From the NCBI RefSeq assembly GCF_900070365.1, contig NZ_LN850107.1, positions 124,001 to 188,000 on the forward strand: a stretch of DNA of 64,000 nucleotides, given 5' to 3'. The translations under genes and the position numbers were made by a program. The notes beneath the pieces are model-generated. The model saw nothing but the letters and a program-made list of their open reading frames with translations, made no database searches and was not told the DNA's origin. Of the stretch, positions 8,001 to 16,387 are shown in pieces. Each line of letters opens with the position of its first letter. The stretch's first letter is position 1. This DNA comes from Alloactinosynnema sp. L-07. Lineage in GTDB: Bacteria; Actinomycetota; Actinomycetes; Mycobacteriales; Pseudonocardiaceae.

Positions 8001-9719
8001 ATGACGACGGCTGTGCCGCTCGAACCGGCCATGCAGCAAAGCGATGCCGCGGGGTGGGTGCGCTGCGAGCAGTGCCGCACGCTGACCTATGGCAAGCGGT
8101 TCGCCCGGGAACTGCGGGTCTGCCCGTTCTGTGGTCGACACCATCCGGTGGAGCCGGAGTTACGGCTTCAGCACCTGCTCGACGAGGGCTCGGCCCGTGA
8201 GATCGAGGTCGCCGACACGGTGCGCGACCCGCTCGGGTTCACCGACTCCAAGGCCTATGTGGACCGCAGGCGCGACGCCGAGCGCCGCTCCGGCCGCACC
8301 CGCGGGGTCATCCCGGTGCGCGGCCTGATCGAGGGCCAGCCGGTGGTCGTGGCGGTCATGGACTTCGGCTTCCTCGGCGGCAGCCTGGGCACCGCCGAGG
8401 GCGAGGCGATCACCGCGGCGGCCGAGGCCGCGCTGGCGGACAAGACCCCGCTGATCGTGGTCACCGCATCGGGTGGCGCGCGGATGCAGGAGGGCGCGCT
8501 CTCGCTGATGCAGATGGCCAAGACCAGCGCCGCCTTCGCGCTGCTCGACGAGGCCGGGCTGCTCACCATCACCGTGGTGACCGACCCGACCTACGGCGGT
8601 GTGTCGGCGTCCTTCGCCACGCTGTCGGACATCGTGATCGCCGAGCCGGGCGCCCGGATGGGCTTCGCCGGGCCGCGCGTCATCAAGCAGACCGTGCGCC
8701 AGGACCTGCCCGAGGGCTTCCAGACCGCCGAGTTCCTGCTGGCCACCGGCATGATCGACGCCGTGGTCAAGCGCGGCGACCTGCGCGGCGTGCTCTCGCG
8801 CCTGGTCGCGGCGGCCAGCCACCGCGCGGGCCCGGACGCCATCTACGGCGAGGTGCCCGACAAGGTCGTCATGCGCGAGTCCGCCGACCTGCCCGCGCAC
8901 CTGGCCGGTCGCCCGGCGTGGGACGCGGTGAAGCTGGCGCGCGAGCTGCAGCGGCCGACCATGCTCGACCACGCGGGCCAGTGGCTCGACGGGTTCTTCG
9001 AGCTGCACGGCGACCGACTCGGTGGGGACTGCCCGGCGATCGTGGGCGGCATCGGCTGGGTGTCGGGCCGTCCCGCGGTGGTCGTGGGCCACCAGAAGGG
9101 CCACACGACCGGCGAACTCGTCCGCCGCAACTTCGGTATGGCCACCCCGGCCGGCTACCGCAAGGCGGCCCGGCTGTTCCGGCTGGCCGAGAAGCTGACC
9201 ATGCCGGTGGTGACGCTGATCGACACCGCGGGCGCGTACCCGGGGATCGAGGCCGAGGAGAAGGGCCAGTCCATCGCGGTCGCGGAGAGCATCCGGCTGA
9301 TGTCGCGGCTGCCGGTCCCGATCCTGGCGATCGTCACCGGTGAGGGCGGTTCCGGCGGCGCGCTCGCGCTGGCCGTCGCCGACAAGGTGCTGATGTTGGA
9401 GAACGCCACGTACTCGGTCATCTCGCCCGAGGGCTGCGCGGCGATCCTGTGGAAGGCGCCGGAGGCGGCGAGCAAGGCCGCCGAGGCGCTGCGGGTGGCG
9501 GCGCCGGAGCTGCTGCGGCTGCGGGTGGTCGACGGGATCGTGCCCGAGCCGCCGGGTGGTGCGCACACCGACCCGACGTCGGCCTCGGAGCTGGTGCGCC
9601 AGGCCGTCGCCGAGGTCCTGTATGAACTGTCCGATGTGGAGCTTGACGAGCGGTTGGCCCGCAGGCTCGCTCGATTCCGTGGTTTCGGTGTGGTTGCTCA
9701 AGACGGAGGTGTGGCATGA
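8001..9719 (+). CDS. accDA: fused acetyl-CoA carboxylase carboxyltransferase (AccD-AccA)
   Basis: A 572-residue fusion. The AccD half has the zinc finger (Cys22, Cys25, Cys41, Cys44) and the ASGGARMQEGALSLMQMAK core; the AccA half has TPAGYRKAARL, DTAGAYPGIEAEEKGQ and the GEGGSGGALA oxyanion region. It transfers CO2 from carboxybiotin to acetyl-CoA to make malonyl-CoA. I chose ATG 8001, with GAAGGGGATC just ahead, over the in-frame GTG at 7911, whose extension looks non-conserved. Its stop overlaps the BCCP start by 4 nt. Cluster-dedicated ACC genes supply extender units for the type II PKS. Confidence 0.92.
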   Translation: MTTAVPLEPAMQQSDAAGWVRCEQCRTLTYGKRFARELRVCPFCGRHHPVEPELRLQHLLDEGSAREIEVADTVRDPLGFTDSKAYVDRRRDAERRSGRTRGVIPVRGLIEGQPVVVAVMDFGFLGGSLGTAEGEAITAAAEAALADKTPLIVVTASGGARMQEGALSLMQMAKTSAAFALLDEAGLLTITVVTDPTYGGVSASFATLSDIVIAEPGARMGFAGPRVIKQTVRQDLPEGFQTAEFLLATGMIDAVVKRGDLRGVLSRLVAAASHRAGPDAIYGEVPDKVVMRESADLPAHLAGRPAWDAVKLARELQRPTMLDHAGQWLDGFFELHGDRLGGDCPAIVGGIGWVSGRPAVVVGHQKGHTTGELVRRNFGMATPAGYRKAARLFRLAEKLTMPVVTLIDTAGAYPGIEAEEKGQSIAVAESIRLMSRLPVPILAIVTGEGGSGGALALAVADKVLMLENATYSVISPEGCAAILWKAPEAASKAAEALRVAAPELLRLRVVDGIVPEPPGGAHTDPTSASELVRQAVAEVLYELSDVELDERLARRLARFRGFGVVAQDGGVA

Positions 9720-10255
9720 CGGAAGCGCAGGAACGGGCCAGCGACTGGCTGGCGGCCGTCGATCCCGACAACAACGGTCACGACGACCGCAATGTGGCAC
9801 TCGAGCAGATGTGCCGCAGCATCGACGGCATGCTGCGCACCGGCAAGGCCCCGATCCGTCGGGTGCGGATGTCGCTCGGCGTGGCCAGCGTCGAGGTCGA
9901 GTGGGACTACCCGCAGCAGGTCGCTCCCCAGGTCACCGTGACGCCCGCACCGGTCGCGGCAGTCGCGGTGGCGGCTCCGGTCGAGCCCGCCGTCCCCGAG
10001 GTCGTCGGCCACGCGGTGAAGTCGCCGCTGGTGGGCACCTTCTACTCCGCGCCGGAGCCGGGTGCCGCGCCGTTCGTCAAGGTCGGCGACGAGGTGCACG
10101 CCGGTCAGCAGATCGGCATCGTCGAGGCGATGAAGCTGATGAACCCGGTCGAGGCCGACCGCGCGGGTGTCGTCGTGGAGATCAAGGTCGGCAACGCCGA
10201 GCCGGTCGAGTACGACCAGGTGCTCGTCGTGCTGGCGCCGTCTGAACAGGAGTGA
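9716..10255 (+). CDS. accB: biotin carboxyl carrier protein (AccB)
   Basis: A 179-residue protein with an N-terminal helical part, an Ala/Pro/Val linker (about residues 70-95) and a C-terminal biotinyl domain containing the biotinylated Lys140 in VEAMKLMNPV. It shuttles carboxybiotin between AccC and AccDA. ATG at 9716 overlaps accDA; its stop overlaps accC (GTGA), so three subunits are translated in a coupled run. Confidence 0.93.
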   Translation: MTEAQERASDWLAAVDPDNNGHDDRNVALEQMCRSIDGMLRTGKAPIRRVRMSLGVASVEVEWDYPQQVAPQVTVTPAPVAAVAVAAPVEPAVPEVVGHAVKSPLVGTFYSAPEPGAAPFVKVGDEVHAGQQIGIVEAMKLMNPVEADRAGVVVEIKVGNAEPVEYDQVLVVLAPSEQE

Positions 10256-11616
10256 GCGCCGTGTTCGACAAGGTCCTTGTCGCCAACCGGGGGGAGATCG
10301 CCCTGCGGGTCCTGCGGACCTGCAAGGAGATGGGCATCCGGACCGTCGCGGTGTACTCGACGGCCGACGCCGACTCCGCGGTCGTGCGCGCCGCCGACGA
10401 GGCGGTGCAGATCGGCCCGCCCCCGCCCCGCCAGAGCTACCTGTCCGCGCCCGGCATCATCGAGGCCGCGCTGCAGACCGGGGCCCAGGCGATCCACCCC
10501 GGTTACGGGTTCCTCTCCGAGGACCCCGACTTCGCCGAGGTGTGCCAGGAGAACGACCTGGTCTTCATCGGCGCTCCGCCGACGGTGATCAGCCAGCTGG
10601 GCGACAAGGCGGTGGCGCGTGAGCTGATGACGGCCGCGGGCCTGCCGCTGCTGCCCGGCAGCACCCGGACCGCCGACAATCTGACCGACGCCGTGGAACT
10701 GGCCGACCAGATCGGTTTCCCGATCATCATCAAGGCCGCGGCCGGTGGCGGCGGGCGTGGCATGAGCGTGGTCCGCGACCGCGCCGACCTGCCCGCCTCC
10801 TACCGCCGCACCCGCGGTGTCGCGCACGCGGTCTTCAACGACTCGCGGGTCTACATCGAGCGCTACGCCGACGCGGCCCGCCACGTCGAGGTGCAGATCC
10901 TCGCCGACAGCTTCGGCAACGTGGTCCACCTGGGCGAGCGCGACTGCTCGATCCAGCGCCGCCACCAGAAGCTCATCGAGGAGACCCCGGCGCCGGGGCT
11001 TCCGGCGGAGCTGATGCAGGAGATCGCGGAGGCCTCGGTCCGTGGGGCGAAGGCCGTCGGCTACGTCGGGGCGGGGACATTCGAGTTCCTGGTCGACGAC
11101 AGCGGCTTCTACTTCATGGAGATCAACTGCCGGATCCAGGTCGAGCACCCGGTGACGGAGATGGTCACCGGCATCGACATCGTCCGCGAACAGCTGCGGA
11201 TCGCCGCGGGCCTGCCGCTGTCGGTCAAGCAGGAGGACATCCACCCGCGCGGGGTGTCCATCGAATGCCGCGTGAACGCCGAGGACCCCAAGCGCAACTT
11301 CGCGCCGACCCCGGGCCTGCTCACGGAGTTCACCGTGCCGACCGGCCCGTTCACCCGGGTCGACACGCACGCGTACGCGGGCTACAAGATCCCGGCCGAC
11401 TACGACTCGATGATCGCCAAGCTCGTCGTGTGGGCGCCGGACCGGGAACAGGCCATCGCCCGAATGCAGCGAGCGCTCGCCGAGTTCGAGATCGCGGGGA
11501 ACGGGGTGCGTACCACTCGTGACTTGCTGAGTGAGGTGCTCGACGAGCCGACGTTCCGCGAGGCTCAGCACACCACCGGGTTCCTCGACAAGATGATGAA
11601 CCCGACCACGGTCTGA
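10252..11616 (+). CDS. accC: acetyl-CoA carboxylase biotin carboxylase subunit
   Basis: A 454-residue ATP-grasp biotin carboxylase: N-terminal VLVANRGEIALRVLRTCKEMG, the Gly-rich ATP loop AAAGGGGRGMS, catalytic EINCRIQVEHPVTEM and the C-terminal domain with YDSMIAKLVVW. Length matches stand-alone AccC. It carboxylates biotin on AccB using ATP and bicarbonate. GTG start at 10252 overlaps accB. The hairpin at 11624-11660 follows. Confidence 0.95.
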   Translation: MSAVFDKVLVANRGEIALRVLRTCKEMGIRTVAVYSTADADSAVVRAADEAVQIGPPPPRQSYLSAPGIIEAALQTGAQAIHPGYGFLSEDPDFAEVCQENDLVFIGAPPTVISQLGDKAVARELMTAAGLPLLPGSTRTADNLTDAVELADQIGFPIIIKAAAGGGGRGMSVVRDRADLPASYRRTRGVAHAVFNDSRVYIERYADAARHVEVQILADSFGNVVHLGERDCSIQRRHQKLIEETPAPGLPAELMQEIAEASVRGAKAVGYVGAGTFEFLVDDSGFYFMEINCRIQVEHPVTEMVTGIDIVREQLRIAAGLPLSVKQEDIHPRGVSIECRVNAEDPKRNFAPTPGLLTEFTVPTGPFTRVDTHAYAGYKIPADYDSMIAKLVVWAPDREQAIARMQRALAEFEIAGNGVRTTRDLLSEVLDEPTFREAQHTTGFLDKMMNPTTV

Positions 11617-11623
11617 CCCGCGG

Positions 11624-11660
11624 CTGTCGGGGCGTCTCGCATTGCGGGGCGCCCCGACAG
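11624..11660 (+). terminator. terminator after accC
   Basis: A perfect 11-bp stem, CTGTCGGGGCG at 11624-11634 and CGCCCCGACAG at 11650-11660, 8 bases after the accC stop. There is no U-run, as is common in high-GC actinomycetes. Confidence 0.75.
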
Positions 11661-12330
11661 GTGTTTCACGGCATCGGGCTGACACCGGTGGGCACCCACT
11701 GTCAGCTTGACGACCCGGACTCCCGAATGTGGCTGACCCTGCTGCTGAGCAGCGTCACCGCGGCGGACTGTCCCGATGGTCCCGACGAAGCCGTCGACGG
11801 CGTTCCGGTGGACCACCTGGAGAACCTCGACGAGTTCCGCCGCACCATCGCCTCGTTCACCGACCTCCGCCGCCGCGAGCCCGCCCTCGCCGCCGCGGCG
11901 GGCCTGACCCTCACCCGGTCCGAAGTGGACGCAGCCGAGACGATCGTCGGACTGCTCGCCGCCACCCCGGGCCACCAAACGGTTCGCCAACCTGTATCTG
12001 CTGACCAAGTCCATGGTTGTGGGCATGGGACTGACCGTTCCCGAGAGAAACACGCTCGCGTTCCTGCTCGCGGTCTCGGTCGGCAAACCCACCGCGGCGG
12101 CGGCCCGTGCTGCTGCCCGTGATCGCGGCCGGTGCCGCGGCCACACTGCCGTTGTCGACGGTGCTCAGCGCGGGTCTGCCCGGTGCGGAACCGGTCGCGG
12201 AATGGCTGGCGGCCGACCCGGACCGGCGCGACGTCGACCTGGCCGGGACGGGGGGCCTGGATCGACATCGTGACCAGGTTCAGCTTCGCCGATCCCGGTT
12301 ATCATTGGCCGCATGGGGGAGAGACAGGAA
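11661..12330 (+). pseudogene. multiply frameshifted remnant of an unidentified gene (possible KAP-type NTPase tail)
   Basis: Coding-like sequence changes frame at least three times. Frame 1 reads about 11661-11975 (LENLDEFRRTIASFTDL, then AAETIVGLLAATPG). It then shifts to a frame reading KRFANLYLLTKSMVVGMGL near 11979-12100, then to one reading LLPVIAAGAAATLPLSTVL near 12105-12255, and finally GAWIDIVTRFSFADPG near 12252-12300. Each piece has high GC3 and plausible protein content, so this was one gene. The RFANLYLL piece is reminiscent of the C-terminal part of KAP P-loop NTPases, but that is a weak guess. It overlaps the start of the next gene. Confidence 0.6.
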
Positions 12331-12906
12331 CCGAGTGACCTTGTGCCGTCCGCCGTCGCCCGCCGCCGCGGGTGGCTGCTGACCGCAGCCATGGTCGCGG
12401 TCGCCGCGGCGCTGAGCGTCGCCGGGGGCCTGGCGGACTTCGGCGAGGACGAGCCAGGTGTCGCGCTGCCGTTCGGCTCGGCTCTCGTGTTGGCGTTCGC
12501 CTTGTTCGTGTCGTTCGGCGACAAGGTGTGGGTGCGAGGTGACAGCCACCTGTCCGCCAAGACCGTGACCGGCTGGCGCACGATCGACCTGCACGCGGTG
12601 AAGCGGGTCTGGCGGCTGCGACTGCCCACCGAGGGGCAGGCGCGGATCGACCGTCTCGTCATCACCGACCGGCACCGGGTCCGGGTCATGGTCGACCATC
12701 CCGATGCCGACCAGGCGGTGCGCGACGCGTTGCGGCACAGTCCGATCGCGTTGTCCAAGGGAGCTCGCCGCAGGCTTGATGACGAGGAACTGCCGCTGCT
12801 GGTTCGGTTTGTCGGCTACGTCGCGAAACTTGTGGGGATGGCGGCGGGGCTGCTGTTCCTCTGGTTCGTCGCGTATGCGGGGGCTGAGATCGTCAGCCGG
12901 ATGTAG
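12313..12906 (+). CDS. two-helix membrane protein with PH-like core, unknown function
   Basis: A 197-residue protein with a hydrophobic segment pair near residues 21-37 and 52-67, a soluble middle rich in strands (KVWVRGDSHLSAKTVTGW, RLVITDRHRVRVMVD) that resembles a bacterial PH-like domain, and a C-terminal transmembrane helix near 176-193. It does not look like a biosynthetic gene; it sits in the spacer between the two halves of the cluster. Its 3' end overlaps the convergent RidA gene by 14 bp. Confidence 0.6.
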   Translation: MGERQEPSDLVPSAVARRRGWLLTAAMVAVAAALSVAGGLADFGEDEPGVALPFGSALVLAFALFVSFGDKVWVRGDSHLSAKTVTGWRTIDLHAVKRVWRLRLPTEGQARIDRLVITDRHRVRVMVDHPDADQAVRDALRHSPIALSKGARRRLDDEELPLLVRFVGYVAKLVGMAAGLLFLWFVAYAGAEIVSRM

Positions 12907-13252
12907 GGCCGAGGTCGGCGATAGCGTCGATCTCCACGCGGAAGCGTGGGTCGATCAGGGCGCCGATCTCGACCAGGGTCGCGGTGGGGCGTGGGTGGGG
13001 GAGGGTTGCGCGGAGGACCTCGCGGACGGCGGTCAGATCGCTGATGTCGCACAGGTAGTAGGTGAGTTTGACGACGGCGGGCCAGTCGATGCCGTGGTCG
13101 GCGAGGATCGTGGCGATCTTGCTTAGCACTAGCTCGGTCTGTGCGGCGGCGTTCTCGGGTACTGATCCGTCCTCTGTGGACGGGACCTGTCCGGCGACGA
13201 ACAGGGTGGGGCCGGTGGCGATTCTGGCCATCGAGTACACAGGATCGGTCAT
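12893..13252 (-). CDS. RidA family protein
   Basis: A 119-residue RidA/YjgF/UK114 protein with FVAGQVPSTEDG near the N terminus, a central ENAAAQTELVLSKIATILADHG helix and the C-terminal VEIGALIDPRFRVEIDAIA signature that contributes to the trimeric active-site cleft. Family members hydrolyse reactive enamines/imines, and some act in secondary metabolism. Given two PLP aminotransferases nearby, quenching PLP-derived imines would be a sensible role, but that is inference. Confidence 0.85.
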   Translation of the reverse strand: MTDPVYSMARIATGPTLFVAGQVPSTEDGSVPENAAAQTELVLSKIATILADHGIDWPAVVKLTYYLCDISDLTAVREVLRATLPHPRPTATLVEIGALIDPRFRVEIDAIADLGPTSG

Positions 13253-13310
13253 GCGTTCATTCTGCCTTTGCGGCGGGCTGGTCGACTCTGCGCCGGGTTC
13301 GGAGTGATGT

Positions 13311-13370
13311 CCGCCTGGGTCCGCACCGTCCTGGCCTGGTCCGCACCGTCCTGACCTGGGTCCGCACCAT
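13311..13370. repeat. three tandem 20-nt units
   Basis: The phrase CTGGGTCCGCACCGTC recurs with small changes at about 13315, 13335 and 13355 (spacing 20). It lies directly before the long inverted repeat and downstream of nothing recognisable, in the gene-free stretch 13253-13671. It could hold operator sites or be simple slippage. Confidence 0.5.
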
Positions 13371-13521
13371 CGGGTGAAAGTGGGCGATCACGCTGTGCCC
13401 GGGGCCCCTACGACGGCCCCTGTGGGGAAAAAGCGGTGGCGGATAAGGCACCCCACACGCCAGGCAGCTTAGGGGCCGTCGTCCCCCCAGACACAGCGTG
13501 ATCGCCCACTTTCACCCGATG
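13368..13521. repeat. 30-bp perfect inverted repeat around 94-nt loop
   Basis: Arms 13368-13397 (beginning CATCGGGTGAAAGTGGGC) and 13492-13521 are perfect reverse complements. Inside, GGGGCCCCTACGACGGCCCC and GGGGCCGTCGTCCCC partly pair as well. It lies downstream of the minus-strand MMPL gene and upstream of the RidA gene, so it may act as the MMPL terminator or mark an old insertion point between the two halves of the cluster. Confidence 0.8.
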
Positions 13522-13539
13522 CTGCTCAGGCGGCGGGTG

Positions 13540-13630
13540 CGGCTTGGTTGGGGGGCGGCTTGGTTGGGGGTGTGGCTTGGTTGGAGGGCGGCTTGGTTGG
13601 GGGTGTGGCTTGGTTGGGGGTGTGGCTTGG
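13540..13630. repeat. GT-rich 17-nt tandem repeat
   Basis: Five to six copies of a unit like TGGCTTGGTTGGGGGTG run head to tail between the inverted repeat and the MMPL stop codon. Strand asymmetry is strong (almost only G and T on the plus strand). No gene is supported here. Confidence 0.7.
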
Positions 13631-13671
13631 GCAGGCTCGCGCTGGGCGAGCCTGCCCGTTCTCGGTCGGCA

Positions 13672-15879
13672 TCAGTGGGTGGGGACCTTCTCCGGTTCCG
13701 GGGACGGTGTTGAGGCGACCGCGGTTTGGGCGGCGCGGCCCCAGATGCGGGGGCCGATGAGGTTTAGGGCGGCGGGCATGACTAGTAGGCGGATGACCAC
13801 CGCGTCCAGGATGACGGCGATGGCCAGGCCGAGGCCGAGTTGCTGCACGACGCTGATCTTGGCGACCAGGAAGGACGCGAACACCGCCACCATGATCAGG
13901 GCAGCGCCGTTGACCAGGCCCGCGGTGTCGCGCAGGCCGCCGGTGACGGCCTGGGCGTGGTTGCCCGTGTCGACGAAGCGTTCGCGCATGCGGGAGATCA
14001 TGATCACCATGTAGTCCATGCTCAGGCCGAACATGATGGCGAACACCAGCGCGGGGGTGGTGCTGTCGATGCGCTGGTCGAGCCAGTTCTGGCTGACCAT
14101 GGTCAGGATGCCGAGGCTCGCCGCGACGACCATGGCGTTGAGGGCCAGTGCCAGCAGCGGCAGCAGCCACGAGCGGAACGCCCTGGCCAGCAGGGCGATG
14201 GTGATCAGGGCGACGGCGCCGAGGATGGCGGGGAAGGTGTCGATCAGGACCTCGTCGAAGTCGACGCCGTGGGCGGTGGCGCCGGTGAGGTGGACCGTGA
14301 CGCCCGCTGGGACGGCGCCGGGGAGCTTGTCGCGAAGGGTGTGGACGAGGTCGTGGGCGGCGTCGGTGTCGGGGTCGTAGCCGGGGACGATGACGACGCG
14401 GCTGACGCGCTTGCCTTCGTGGGTGCGCCACAGCTGTTCGAAGCCGTCCTTGGCTTCCGGGGGCAGTTCGTCGAACTTGCCCGCGATGGCCAGGTCAAGG
14501 GCCTCGGCGGGCAGGCCGATCGAGCGGACGTCGGTGACCTTGTCCATGTTCGGCTGCGCGTTGACCACGTCCGACACCTTGCGGACGCCGTCGAGGAGCT
14601 TGTCCGGGTCGGCGTCGGCGGGCGTGCTCACGACCACCTGAAGCGGGAACAGGTTGCGGAACTCCAGCGCGGACTGGAGCTTCTCGATGCCCTGCCGCGA
14701 GTCGGCCTCCTCCGGCAGGATCGTCGCGCTGGCGACCGGGGCCTGCAGGCGGATGTCGGACATCGGGAAGGCGAGCGCGCCGAACGCGGCGATCAGGATC
14801 AGCAGCAGGGCGACCGGCTTGGCGTGCAGCTTGGCCATCACACCGGGGCCGGTCTTCTCCTTGGGCGCGCGCGGCTTGAGGGACAGCCAGTTGATCCGCT
14901 TGCCCATCAGCCGCAGCGCGGCGGGCAGCAGCGTCATCGACATGGCCAATGCGACCAGGGTGACCACGATGCCCGCGATCGCCATGCTGCCGAACACCAT
15001 GATCTGCGGGATGAACAGCGCGAGCAGGGCCACGACCACGGCCAGGCCGCTGAACACCACCGCGTGGCCCGCGGTCCGCATGGCCGTGCGCAGCGCTGGT
15101 TCGTACACCTCGCCCTCGGCCAGTTCGTCGCGATACCTCTTGATGATGAACAGCGAATAGTCGACCGCGACCGCCAGGCCGATGATCGATACCGCGTTGG
15201 TGAACAGGGTCGACAGGTCGGTGAGGTAGGTGATCAGGTAGCCGACCGCGGAGGCGACCACCAGGGCCAGGCCCGCCAGCACGACCGGGAGCAGCATCGC
15301 CGCGACGGAGCGGAAGACCAGCAGCAGCACGATGATCAGCAGCGGGAACGCGATCAGCTCGGCGGTGGCGGCGTCTTCCTCCGACTGCGCGCTCAGGTCG
15401 TAGTCGAGCGCCTGCGCCCCGGTGACGTGCACCTGGACGTCGTCGCCGCGCAGCAGGCCGGCCATCTGGGTGCGCAGACCCTTGATCTCACCCTGGATCG
15501 TGGACTTGTCGACGCGGAAGCCGAGTTGCAGGAACGTGGTGTGCCGGTCGGACGAGAGCCAGGTCGGGTCGACCGTGTAGTCCTGCACTGTGGCCACGTG
15601 CGGCGTCTTCTTCGCGATCTCGATGGCCTTCGGCAGCACAGTGGTGACGTCGCCGTCGGGCTTGGTCAGGACCACCTGCAGCGTCTCGGGCGTCTCGTCG
15701 AACGAGCGCTCAAGCGCGGTCTGACCCGCGGCGGCCTCGCCGCGCGGGTTGTCGAAGCCACCGGCCTTGAGCGCGCCGGTCAGCTCGATCATCAGTGGTA
15801 CGCAGATCGCGGCGATCACGAGCCAGACCGCGAGCACCGCCTTGGGGCGGGCGATGGAGAACCGGACTACGGCGTTCAC
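13672..15879 (-). CDS. MMPL/RND-family transporter, probable cluster exporter
   Basis: A 735-residue membrane protein with the MMPL architecture: one N-terminal helix (about 15-32), an extracellular domain (about 40-170), five helices including LSTLFTNAVSIIGLAVAVDYSLF, a second helix and extracellular domain (about 375-550), and five terminal helices with FAIMFGLSMDYMVIMISRMRE. Such transporters export lipids and polyketides using proton motive force. It diverges from the ACP2 operon (214-bp shared promoter region 15880-16093). Product export or self-resistance is likely. Confidence 0.88.
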   Translation of the reverse strand: MNAVVRFSIARPKAVLAVWLVIAAICVPLMIELTGALKAGGFDNPRGEAAAGQTALERSFDETPETLQVVLTKPDGDVTTVLPKAIEIAKKTPHVATVQDYTVDPTWLSSDRHTTFLQLGFRVDKSTIQGEIKGLRTQMAGLLRGDDVQVHVTGAQALDYDLSAQSEEDAATAELIAFPLLIIVLLLVFRSVAAMLLPVVLAGLALVVASAVGYLITYLTDLSTLFTNAVSIIGLAVAVDYSLFIIKRYRDELAEGEVYEPALRTAMRTAGHAVVFSGLAVVVALLALFIPQIMVFGSMAIAGIVVTLVALAMSMTLLPAALRLMGKRINWLSLKPRAPKEKTGPGVMAKLHAKPVALLLILIAAFGALAFPMSDIRLQAPVASATILPEEADSRQGIEKLQSALEFRNLFPLQVVVSTPADADPDKLLDGVRKVSDVVNAQPNMDKVTDVRSIGLPAEALDLAIAGKFDELPPEAKDGFEQLWRTHEGKRVSRVVIVPGYDPDTDAAHDLVHTLRDKLPGAVPAGVTVHLTGATAHGVDFDEVLIDTFPAILGAVALITIALLARAFRSWLLPLLALALNAMVVAASLGILTMVSQNWLDQRIDSTTPALVFAIMFGLSMDYMVIMISRMRERFVDTGNHAQAVTGGLRDTAGLVNGAALIMVAVFASFLVAKISVVQQLGLGLAIAVILDAVVIRLLVMPAALNLIGPRIWGRAAQTAVASTPSPEPEKVPTH

Positions 15880-16093
15880 GTCGGTGCGCTCCCAGGTCGG
15901 TGTGCGGCCGACCCACGCGACCGTCGCGCGAATGGTCTCGCAAGCCGCTAGAGGCTGGCTAGAGACGCACTGGAGTCACCACGAGTGCCCGGTTCGAGTG
16001 AATCACCAGGCACCCACTAAGGGAGCGACTCAGCATTCGCACCCGGTGCGGAGTAGCGCCAGTCATCCATCGGAGCGCATCGGAGACACCTGT

Positions 16094-16387
16094 ATGACGG
16101 ACTCAACGCGTGTAGTGACCGACGCTCATGTCGCCGCCCTGGTCCAGGACCTGGTCGCGGTGAAGCCGACGCTGGCGGCCGAGGACATCCGGCCGGAGTC
16201 CTCGATCACCGAGGAACTGGGCTTCGACTCGCTCGACCTGGTCGAGCTGGCCCACCGGATCCGCGACGACTACCCGGACTTCGACCTGCGGGTGTGGCTC
16301 GCCGCCGCCATGTCGTCCGAAGTGGACAGTGTGGGCTCGATGGCCGCGCTGCTCGCCGCCTCGCGCAAGGCGGAGGTGGCCAGATGA
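16094..16387 (+). CDS. second acyl carrier protein
   Basis: A 97-residue carrier protein with Ser46 in ELGFDSLDLVEL. The ATG at 16094 follows GGAG by 8 bases; an in-frame upstream extension lacks carrier-protein character. It heads the second biosynthetic operon, and its stop overlaps the acyl-CoA dehydrogenase start (ATGA). The DSLDL type and location suggest it carries a separate acyl unit loaded by the FAAL-like ligase at 23650, rather than the main polyketide. Confidence 0.9.
   Translation: MTDSTRVVTDAHVAALVQDLVAVKPTLAAEDIRPESSITEELGFDSLDLVELAHRIRDDYPDFDLRVWLAAAMSSEVDSVGSMAALLAASRKAEVAR

Noticed and set aside
540..11616. Assignment of the first half as a plain whiE spore-pigment locus
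   Set aside because: Core order is whiE-like, but two SDRs, DUF1772, tandem ABM genes and dedicated acetyl-CoA carboxylase go beyond a spore-pigment set, and no FAD hydroxylase is present.
13840..15951. 703-codon plus-strand ORF opposite the MMPL gene
   Set aside because: Gln/His/Arg-rich low-complexity translation and no homology pattern; the MMPL reading is unambiguous.
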